This document shows, in pieces, positions 57,242 through 64,000 of a DNA stretch of 64,000 bases. The notes below the pieces were generated by a model. It worked only from the letters and a program-made list of their open reading frames with translations, was not told the DNA's origin and made no database searches. Location: assembly GCF_051251085.1 (NCBI RefSeq), contig NZ_JBPCZH010000003.1, positions 186,001 through 250,000 of the forward strand, given 5' to 3'. How positions within the stretch are numbered: position 1 is the first letter of the stretch; each line of letters opens with the position of its first letter. Made by a program: the position numbers and the translations under genes. Origin of the DNA: Cernens ardua (GTDB lineage: Bacteria > Pseudomonadota > Gammaproteobacteria > Pseudomonadales > Halomonadaceae).

Positions 57242-57927
57242 AGCTTCTCCAATAGTGAGGCAACTTTCTGGGTAGTCTCCAAACGTTGGATTTGTCGCTC
57301 TCTAGCGCGATCAATGAGACGGGTTATCCGCTCTGGCGTCAGCAACTTACTAAAAGACGATGGAGGAGTGGGATCATACTCGATACTAACTTGAACATCT
57401 TTGGCGACTTCATCGCCAAAATAAATTCCCAAAACCGTTAATGCAAAGTCAATACCCGAGGAGACTCCTGCTCCAGTGATGCGATTACGATCACGCACAA
57501 CCCGTTCTCGAACTGGAACCGCCCCTAAAAGCTCAAGTTGAGAAAGTGACATCCAATGACTAGTTGCACGATACCCCTTTAACAATCCAGCTGCTCCCAA
57601 AACTAAAGAGCCTGTGCATACAGATGTAATGAAAGAAACTCGTGAAGCTTGAAATCTGATGAATTCAAGTGTTTCACTATCATCCATCAGATCAATTTGA
57701 CCACTCCCCCCCGGCACACAAATCATATCTAAGGGAGGAGTACTGGTGAAAGTTTTGGTCGGATTAATAGACCAACCCGCCCCAGTTTTAACAGGATGAA
57801 GAGATTTCCAAATCAAATGAACATCACATCGGCCACTAGCCGAAAAAACTTCCGCAGGACCGGTTAAATCTAATTGGGTGATGCCAGGGAATAATAGCAT
57901 ACCGATTTGCAGTTTTTTTGTATCCAT
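57238..57927 (-). CDS. DJ-1/PfpI protein resembling isonitrile hydratase (InhA)
   Basis: Isonitrile hydratase adds water to an isonitrile to give an N-substituted formamide. This 229-residue protein follows the Pseudomonas InhA pattern closely as I remember it: QIGMLLFPGITQLDLTGPAEVF, DVHLIWKSLHPVKT, DMICVPGGSG, SVCTGSLVLGAAGLLKGYRATSHW and GIDFALTVLG (in parts). The nucleophile-elbow cysteine is Cys104 and the acidic partner is Asp20. There is no AraC domain, so it is an enzyme rather than a GlxA regulator. The ATG is at 57927 after an open TTG. It lies 14 bases after the methyltransferase gene. Confidence 0.85.
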   Translation of the reverse strand: MDTKKLQIGMLLFPGITQLDLTGPAEVFSASGRCDVHLIWKSLHPVKTGAGWSINPTKTFTSTPPLDMICVPGGSGQIDLMDDSETLEFIRFQASRVSFITSVCTGSLVLGAAGLLKGYRATSHWMSLSQLELLGAVPVRERVVRDRNRITGAGVSSGIDFALTVLGIYFGDEVAKDVQVSIEYDPTPPSSFSKLLTPERITRLIDRARERQIQRLETTQKVASLLEKL

Positions 57928-57941
57928 CAATATGATCCCTT

Positions 57942-58691
57942 TTATTTTAGATTTCCTATATATAATCGAGTTGTGAGATCAAATGGCACCTTTCCATTAG
58001 ATTGGTATTTATTAAAAATTTCTTTGGCTTTCTGGATAAATAATTTCTGCTCTATAGTTCCTTTCGGAGGTGCATATGAGAGCGATAATAAATTCCCAAT
58101 CATTTCATCTTCATTAATTGAAATTATGTTGCTTGCATCGTAATATTCGTATTTATTTTGAAAAAAATCTTCGACACGTCTATCCAAATGCGACCAATGA
58201 ACTTTCATCCTTTTATAATTTGGAGCAAAATTATCAAGAAGAGATTTATAAGCCTTCATAAAATCCGTTTCAGAAAAGTTACGTGAATTCCAAACTATCG
58301 CAGTTTGACAACTATTAGTTCCGATTCGTTTAAATTCAGCACGAGTTGCTTTCGGATCAACCCAATGAAATGCCTGCGCCATAGTTATAAGATCAACTGA
58401 GTTATCTAATACTCCAGTAGACTCAGCTGTACCTTCGATTACCCGAATTGAGGCTGATTTATTAGCTTTTTCTAACTCAGCACGCATACCCACATTAGGT
58501 TCAATAGCTGTTACATTATACCCCGCCTTATTTAATCCCATAGAAAATATACCCGTTCCAGCGGCAATATCTAGCGCATCAGCCGGAGGAGAAACAAAAG
58601 ATTGCAGCACACGATATATATAATCAGGGTATGAGGGACGAAATGTTGCATATGCTCCAGCTACGTCTGTAAAAAGACTTGTTGTATCCAT
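57942..58691 (-). CDS. SAM-dependent methyltransferase (class I)
   Basis: This protein of about 249 residues has a class I Rossmann fold: motif I LDIAAGTGIFSMGL at about 40-53, an acidic motif II (TAIEPN) and post-motif FHWVDPKATRAEFKRI. This is the layout of small-molecule (UbiE/BioC-like) methyltransferases. I chose ATG at 58691 because GGAG is 6 nt upstream; ATG at 58703 has no such site. It lies third in the operon, so methylation of the pathway product is a reasonable inference; the acceptor is unknown. Confidence 0.85.
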   Translation of the reverse strand: MDTTSLFTDVAGAYATFRPSYPDYIYRVLQSFVSPPADALDIAAGTGIFSMGLNKAGYNVTAIEPNVGMRAELEKANKSASIRVIEGTAESTGVLDNSVDLITMAQAFHWVDPKATRAEFKRIGTNSCQTAIVWNSRNFSETDFMKAYKSLLDNFAPNYKRMKVHWSHLDRRVEDFFQNKYEYYDASNIISINEDEMIGNLLSLSYAPPKGTIEQKLFIQKAKEIFNKYQSNGKVPFDLTTRLYIGNLK

Positions 58692-58705
58692 ATACTGCTC
58701 CATTT

Positions 58706-60037
58706 TTAAGAAAGTTCAATATCATCAAAGAGATTAATATGCATGAAAGCCTGCATAAAATCTTTAAATGGTAACCCTGTAACGGCCAAAGGAGTATCAG
58801 AAAGCCTAGGTATATAAACCAGCGCAGTAACATCTTTCATAAGATATAGAGAATCAAAAAGAATATTTCCATCCTTTTGTATACATGCTGTCAAGTGTTG
58901 GGGTAGCGTTTTCCCATAACGACGCCCTAGTAACTGCAAACACGGGATATCCAAATGGTCTTTTTTTTCAATTACAGTGAGAAGTATAGGGCTATCGTTA
59001 TGATTACTTCTACGTGGGGCTCTAACAGTGACACGGCCCAAACGTATATACAAATCAGCTGAGAGCTTCGAGATTTCAACAAACCAATCACAGGCAACTT
59101 TTAATGCCTCTCGTGATAATGGTAAATCTATCATATCGATATTGATAGTCGGATTAGCTATTAAAGCAATAACAGTACGGATGAAATTCTTTTTCAAATC
59201 TTGTGAAGATGTTATTAGTGATTCTTTTATAATGGATGGAAGTAATATGCCATGAGCATGACCTTGCTCGATGACTCCATACCAATCAATAGCAAAAATA
59301 GCAAAACGAATATCTTTTTCTGTGAGATGAGGAACCTTTTCCATACATTTATCGACATTAAGTCTTGCCAATATCTCATCCTGTGACCAATAACTTTGTA
59401 TTGAGTCGAACTCAATTTCAGTATTAGGGGATAACCATTTAGAAAATTCTTGTCTCTTTTTATTATATGCTGTATCCATATAATTACGGATAAACAATGC
59501 TTGACTAAAACGCTGCCCCCCCGTAACAACACGTAACGTAACCTTTTCATCAATTAGGAGTTCTATAGCTCTCACAAGTGCAATAACTCTAGCAATAGCT
59601 ATGATTTCTGCAAAATCAGCATTACCACCAAGTGTCCTTAACAAACCAGCATCACGTTTTGCCTGCCCCCACCCTAATTCTAGAACCAATTTCTGATTAT
59701 TAGTTAATATACTTATTAATTTTAGTTGTATACAACTTACATCTAGACTACCACAATTAGAAATAAAATGTGAATTGCGGAAAAATTCACTAACTAGTGC
59801 CGCCTTTCTTCCTATAGAGGTGTCCAGCTGCTGATAAATGCCCGAGTTAGATAATGCATCTTTACTACTAGCCGCAATTTTAGCGAATCGCTTAGCTGAT
59901 ATTATTATTTTATTTTGTAGACGTTGGCGTAGTAACTCTGCTTCAACATCAGAAATATTATAGCGCTTGGTATGAACAAAAGGGAGTAAAAACTCTGACG
60001 ATTGAAGTTTTTTCCACAAAATGGGTGAGCTAGGCAT
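58706..60037 (-). CDS. Divergent DIT1/PvcA-like protein B (candidate isocyanide synthase)
   Basis: This 443-residue protein has an N-terminal helical extension (about 1-110) and then LVLELGWGQAKRDAG at 118-131, LGGNADFAEIIAI at 136-148 and LRVVTGGQRFSQALF at 168-182. These blocks line up in order and spacing with the PvcA pattern LPxFPxKS...K, LPDxGE..SL and a strand ending SDG. Near the C-terminus, IRLGRVTVR and LPQHLTACIQKDGNILFDS resemble the family's VRLSIHP and PWHxVAL...DG. The ATG at 60037 overlaps gene A by 8 bases with GGGAG upstream. Family assignment is by remembered motifs only. Confidence 0.6.
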   Translation of the reverse strand: MPSSPILWKKLQSSEFLLPFVHTKRYNISDVEAELLRQRLQNKIIISAKRFAKIAASSKDALSNSGIYQQLDTSIGRKAALVSEFFRNSHFISNCGSLDVSCIQLKLISILTNNQKLVLELGWGQAKRDAGLLRTLGGNADFAEIIAIARVIALVRAIELLIDEKVTLRVVTGGQRFSQALFIRNYMDTAYNKKRQEFSKWLSPNTEIEFDSIQSYWSQDEILARLNVDKCMEKVPHLTEKDIRFAIFAIDWYGVIEQGHAHGILLPSIIKESLITSSQDLKKNFIRTVIALIANPTINIDMIDLPLSREALKVACDWFVEISKLSADLYIRLGRVTVRAPRRSNHNDSPILLTVIEKKDHLDIPCLQLLGRRYGKTLPQHLTACIQKDGNILFDSLYLMKDVTALVYIPRLSDTPLAVTGLPFKDFMQAFMHINLFDDIELS

Positions 60038-61478
60038 CAGTAAAGCTCCCAGATAAAGAATCATAAAGATCATTAATATTAGCCGGCACATAGCAAAAAG
60101 GCTGGTCTAATATCTTCATCCTTTTTATGATATTACTATCATAATTATTATTTATTTCACAAGATGACTTTTCAAATAGAACTGGAATTTCTTTGTCTGA
60201 CTCACGTTCAATACGATATTCAGATGTTATTTTAGTTCCTGTTTTTGTAAACTTTAACCCGCCAACTGAATGCTGAGAAGTCATTGCAGGAAATCTTGAA
60301 TTAGTAGGCCTAATTTGAATTTCATCCGGTTTACCATGAATAGTCAGTTTTATTCCTTCGGGTTGCAACTTATGCCAAATATCGAGTTGGCGATCCGTGA
60401 GTGAAATTGCTACATACTTTAAAGCCGCATTCCATACTTCTAAAATCATTGATTCTACAAGAGTAGATCGGGACGTAATTTTGCCTATATTTCCTTTTAA
60501 CTCTAAATTTAAAATTGCTAAAAATTCGGTAAAATTTTGCTGGGCGACATCATCTCTTTGTATTAAACAAAACCCCAAATTTTCAGTTTTATAAAAAACA
60601 CTACTAGCAATTGAAAAAAATATATAGCGCAATTCGGAGCCATGAGACACATTAGACACTATATGATGAAAGCTTTTTTTCAAGTCATTGGGGCTAAAAA
60701 AAGATTCAGATTGTTTATACAAAAAATGATATGTATCTAAAAACATAGCCTCTCTAAAATCTTTTTTTTCATCCTCGATAGTGTTAATGACTGCTTTTTC
60801 ATAGTCTATTACTCTAATATAGTTATCTATCCCAAGTTTTATCGCCCAAAACTTTAAACCCTCTTGATAGTCAGATATGATATTATCTGGCGTTCCACAC
60901 GCTCGCTGATACTTAAATCCATCTGCATAAATATCAAGATGAACATCATAGTCATACATCCAAGATAATAATTTAGCCAACTCGGCACAACGCATAAGAG
61001 AATGAATATCTCCTATATCAGGAAGATGCCCTCTATTTTTTACTGGTGATATAGGCTTCCGAGAGAACAAAGGGAGGCCAATTGATAAAGTTAATGAATT
61101 ATTGTCCAAAAATTTCAATTTTTTGTGTACATAGGATCTAGAATTTTTATCAGCAGCAACTTTAATTATTTTAGAGTCAAATAAAATCTCAGTAGCAATT
61201 TCTAATGCTCCTGCTTTTTTGACATTATATATAGAAGAATTGCGAGTAGCTCTCATTGCAGCATTCGTTAAACGATGAGCAACATTCCGCTCCATCAAAT
61301 TGACCAGTTGAGGAATAGTTTTTTCAAAAATAAATTCAGTGGAAACGGTTAAAGCTTTTTTTCTAAACTCACAAGCTGTGTACAATAGATCTTTTTTTCT
61401 TTCCGCCATATCAAGAACCCGATTACCATTTGTAATTGGAGTGACATTTCCAAGAAATTTAAAATCTGTCGCTTCCAC
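60030..61478 (-). CDS. Divergent DIT1/PvcA-like protein A (candidate isocyanide synthase)
   Basis: This 482-residue protein is first in the operon. After a 125-residue helical N-terminal extension come LTLSIGLPLFSRK (129-141), K147 and G150, LPDIGDIHSLMRCAEL (152-167), VHLDIYADGFKY (179-190), and SDYQEGLK (202-209). PvcA enzymes show LPxFPxKSPN..K..G.LPDxGE..SLR, then ICSDGRVF and AYxxGLR at the same spacing. IKLTIHGKPDEI (376-387) matches the family's VRLSIHP block. The start is GTG with a strong AGGAGG 4 nt upstream. PvcA itself makes an isonitrile from tyrosine; the substrate here is unknown. Length is closer to yeast Dit1 than to PvcA. Confidence 0.62.
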   Translation of the reverse strand: MEATDFKFLGNVTPITNGNRVLDMAERKKDLLYTACEFRKKALTVSTEFIFEKTIPQLVNLMERNVAHRLTNAAMRATRNSSIYNVKKAGALEIATEILFDSKIIKVAADKNSRSYVHKKLKFLDNNSLTLSIGLPLFSRKPISPVKNRGHLPDIGDIHSLMRCAELAKLLSWMYDYDVHLDIYADGFKYQRACGTPDNIISDYQEGLKFWAIKLGIDNYIRVIDYEKAVINTIEDEKKDFREAMFLDTYHFLYKQSESFFSPNDLKKSFHHIVSNVSHGSELRYIFFSIASSVFYKTENLGFCLIQRDDVAQQNFTEFLAILNLELKGNIGKITSRSTLVESMILEVWNAALKYVAISLTDRQLDIWHKLQPEGIKLTIHGKPDEIQIRPTNSRFPAMTSQHSVGGLKFTKTGTKITSEYRIERESDKEIPVLFEKSSCEINNNYDSNIIKRMKILDQPFCYVPANINDLYDSLSGSFTDA

Positions 61479-62019
61479 AATCCCTCCTATACCTTGATGG
61501 TTAAGATCTAGAACTACATGTTAACTACAATATGAGAATACATACTCAAAAAAAACATTTTTTCAAGTATCCACTACTAAAGTTGTAGAGAGAAGAGGAT
61601 GTTCAACCAAAATTAATTACGTATATTTATCTTAAATTTAAGAATATTATGGGGTTAATGTTAATGCTCCTATGCTGATAGATTCTTACACTATACTTAA
61701 AAAGTATGCAGTCAAATAGTACTTCTACCACTAACTTTATAGGCCAAATATAATTTATATTTAAATATCCGTGTGACCAGCAGATTTGAAATTCAGTATA
61801 AATTGTCGCTCAATAACATTATCGGTAATAAGCCTCTTCTATTCTTCATACTTTTGTATAACCAAATTTATATAAATACTATCTACTAAAATATAGCATG
61901 ACGGAGTTTCCGCGAAGTAACAATGATTATTTACCCTATCCTAATTCGAAAAGACTAAGACTGAAAGTGTCGAAGCCAAACCCTTCAGAAAAGGCTACCT
62001 TGAGTAAGCAGTCGTATAA
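61479..62019. other. AT-rich upstream region of the island operon
   Basis: There is no gene in 540 bases. It should contain the promoter for the leftward operon; a TTGAAA with an AT-rich stretch 17 bases on (near 61555-61530, leftward) is a weak candidate. Confidence 0.4.
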
Positions 62020-62876
62020 ATGAATATTAAGCACCTTTGAGTCAAGGCCTACCGGTCAAAGAGTCATCAAAGATGGCCCTATATCTTATGGAACTTGCCC
62101 ATATAAAGTGCATTAACGTAAGGGTCATCCGCAAGTGGCTTGCCACATTCGGTAAGAAGGCTTGGCAGGGCACGGTAATTGTAGTTTTACTCCCTGCACC
62201 TGCCTGCATAAAAAACCGGATAGTACTGCAATAAAAAGTGATTGTCCTGTGCCGAAAATATCCTGCCTCTCGCCAGTTCTCGATAGCATAAAAAGGGATG
62301 TACCCTGTATCCTTAATTAAGCTGGACTTAATCAACCTCCCAAACTTGATTCACTACATCCAGTCAATCGTAACGAACATGAAGCACTTGGCGGCATGTT
62401 GAAAATTGATATCGAGAAATTGAGCGAGTTTAAACGATCCAAGCACCGAGTCACTGACGTCAGACAATTACTCACATGGTTTACAAATCGGGAGTATGTG
62501 CATGTAGAGCCATAGATGTTTATTCTCGTGTGGCACATGTCACAACCCAGACGGATGAAACGACAATGATTACATGGGAGCCCTTATTGCAATAATTACT
62601 ACACTATCCTCAACTTGGTTGTCCGTATCAAACAGTCCTGACTGATAACTATGCCAGTACCATTCTAGAGAATTTGCTTGAATATACTATCAGCCTGGTC
62701 TGAAAAACCGCTTTGCTCGGCACCGTAAATCACGAGCGAAAGGGAAGACCAAACGATTCACGCAGACATCTTTATATACATATGCGAGAAATTACATCCA
62801 CTCATTGGAGCATGGTGAAGCTCTGATAGAGTGGTTATACATTATTACGATTATGAGAGGAAGCTTAGTGAAATAG
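62020..62876 (+). pseudogene. IS481-family transposase remnant
   Basis: Across frames, forward translation gives IS481 transposase pieces in order. An HTH end comes first (NVRVIRKWLATFGKKAWQGT), then NRNEHEALGGMLKIDIEKLSEFKRSKHRVTD (in part) and NREYVHV. After these come a frame-shifted IDVYSRVAHVTTQTDETT, then VLTDNYAST with the second catalytic aspartate, and finally KGKTKRFTQTSLYTYARNY ahead of the stop. Multiple frameshifts and stops make it inactive. It marks the right edge of the AT-rich island. Confidence 0.82.
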
Positions 62877-62892
62877 ACTAACCAAGCCTCAA

Positions 62893-64000
62893 TCAGCTGG
62901 AAGCAACCAACGGCGCAAACAGCTCTTTAAGCGTCGCAGTATCCATGGACCAATCCAGGCCATTCGCGCCTTCCAACAGAGTATTACTCAATGCAGCCTT
63001 ACGTTGCTGGATGATGCGGATACGCTCTTCTACTGTTCCGCGGGCAATGAGTCTGTACACAAAGACGTTTTTGTCCTGACCAATGCGGTGGGCCCGGTCA
63101 ATCGCCTGATTTTCAACGGCGGGATTCCACCATGGGTCAAATAGAATGACCGTATCTGCTGCGGTGAGATTTAGCCCCGTGCCACCTACTTTCAAACTGA
63201 TCAGCATAATGGGCGACACATGCTCTTGAAACGCCTTGACTGGCGCACGACGGTCTACTGTGTCTCCTGTTAAAATCTGGTATCCCCAATCACGTTCGTT
63301 GAATGCCTGCTGAATAAGTGCAAGCACAGAAGTGAACTGGGAAAATATCAGTATTCGTCGACCAGCTGGCAGCATGGTTTCCAGCATTTCCAATAATGCA
63401 TCCAATTTTGCGGATACATGTATCAAAGGATCATTCAGCGATTCAGAGGTATCGAAAGATGTGGCTGCATCGTGAGGTTCATCATCGTCCAATGCAGGCT
63501 CAAGTGCTGTCTCTTCAGAGTAGAGACGTGCGTCACAACAAATCTGACGTAACCGTAACAAGGCTTCAAGTACAAGCATGCGGAATGCATTTTGCCCCTG
63601 CTGCCCCGCTACTGACTCAATACGCTCCAACATCTCCCGACGCAGGGATTCATAGCGCTCACGCTGTTCGCCCAGGAGCTCTACACGCACGACCATTTCA
63701 TTTTTCTCGGGGAGATCGGAAGCCACTTCATCTTTGGTGCGACGAAGCAGATAAGGGCGCAAGCGTGTTAACAATAATTCCAATCGTACTCGGTCACCCT
63801 GTGTTTCGATAGGTTGACGGAAACGACGAGAAAATTCATCAGCACGCCCCAATAGCCCCGGCATCAAAATATCAAATTGCGACCACAGTTCGCCCAAATG
63901 ATTTTCAACGGGTGTACCACTCAAGCAAATGCGCATATCAGCCATTAACCGATGAGCAGCCACCGCGGTACGACTGACAGGATTCTTCAACGCCTGAGCT
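62893..64000 (-). CDS. SNF2/RapA-type helicase, C-terminal part (runs off the window)
   Basis: The last 366 or so codons of a DEAD/DEAH SNF2-family ATPase are present; the N-terminal part lies beyond base 64000. The frame is open to the edge. Motifs visible are the end of motif II region (AQALKNPVSRTA), motif III CLSGTPVENHLGELWS, RRTKDEVASDLP, motif IV RRILIFSQFTSVL, motif V SLKVGGTGLNLTAADTVILFDPWWNPAVE (in part) and motif VI QAIDRAHRIGQ. This matches bacterial helicases with a SWIM/SNF2 layout; the partner or substrate is unknown. Confidence 0.93.
   Translation of the reverse strand, partial: AQALKNPVSRTAVAAHRLMADMRICLSGTPVENHLGELWSQFDILMPGLLGRADEFSRRFRQPIETQGDRVRLELLLTRLRPYLLRRTKDEVASDLPEKNEMVVRVELLGEQRERYESLRREMLERIESVAGQQGQNAFRMLVLEALLRLRQICCDARLYSEETALEPALDDDEPHDAATSFDTSESLNDPLIHVSAKLDALLEMLETMLPAGRRILIFSQFTSVLALIQQAFNERDWGYQILTGDTVDRRAPVKAFQEHVSPIMLISLKVGGTGLNLTAADTVILFDPWWNPAVENQAIDRAHRIGQDKNVFVYRLIARGTVEERIRIIQQRKAALSNTLLEGANGLDWSMDTATLKELFAPLVASS

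Noticed and set aside
1..64000. CRISPR arrays, tRNA or rRNA genes, prophage, toxin-antitoxin pairs
   Set aside because: I looked for repeat-spacer patterns, tRNA cloverleaves, structural phage genes and paired small ORFs and found none that I could support.

Overview
The window looks like the chromosome of a gammaproteobacterium, most likely of the Oceanospirillales/Halomonadaceae type. I infer this from gene order rather than from a marker gene: glnK beside ubiK; xseB-ispA-dxs; gshB-tonB-algH-ruvX; ygfB-ubiH-ubiI divergent from zapA-6S RNA-ygfA; secB-rsmE. Most genes have moderate GC. The stretch from about 55.2 to 62.9 kb is visibly AT-rich and differs from the rest.

Layout. 0-9.6 kb: ubiK, glnK, fpr, a tightly coupled four-gene iron-siderophore ABC importer behind a Fur-box-like site, hemE and ribA. 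9.9-18.4 kb: a hemolysin III-type protein, a chaA-thiB-thiP-thiQ gene string, a cupin regulator facing a puuB-like oxidase, and a DedA protein. 18.4-23.3 kb: isoprenoid genes dxs-ispA-xseB, and serA. 23.4-28.5 kb: a sugar transporter, a hydroxyisobutyrate-dehydrogenase-type enzyme, an AT-rich gene-poor stretch, a DMT exporter and a small glycine-rich ORF. 28.6-38.6 kb: ruvX-algH-tonB-gshB, a large MscS channel, poxB and a prolyl-oligopeptidase-type protease. 38.9-54.8 kb: a His-rich lipoprotein, rsmE-secB, a membrane rhodanese, an EnvC-type amidase activator, a LysE exporter, ubiquinone hydroxylases, ygfB, zapA, 6S RNA (ssrS), ygfA, pyrC, a UspA protein, ilvA and rpiA. Three perfect copies of the ParB-binding site parS lie at 37.2, 40.0 and 52.1 kb, so the window probably lies in the origin-proximal part of the chromosome.

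The most interesting region is 56.0-61.5 kb. A five-gene leftward operon sits between two decayed insertion sequences (an IS3-type remnant at 55.4-55.9 kb and an IS481-type remnant at 62.0-62.9 kb). Its first two genes encode long, divergent proteins that both carry the block pattern I associate with the DIT1/PvcA isocyanide-synthase family. They are followed by a SAM methyltransferase, a DJ-1/PfpI protein that closely resembles isonitrile hydratase (InhA), and an MFS transporter. Together these suggest an undescribed isonitrile (isocyanide) natural-product pathway with its own detoxifying enzyme and exporter. The link rests on remembered family motifs and needs a profile search.

The window ends inside a SNF2-family helicase gene that runs off the right edge.
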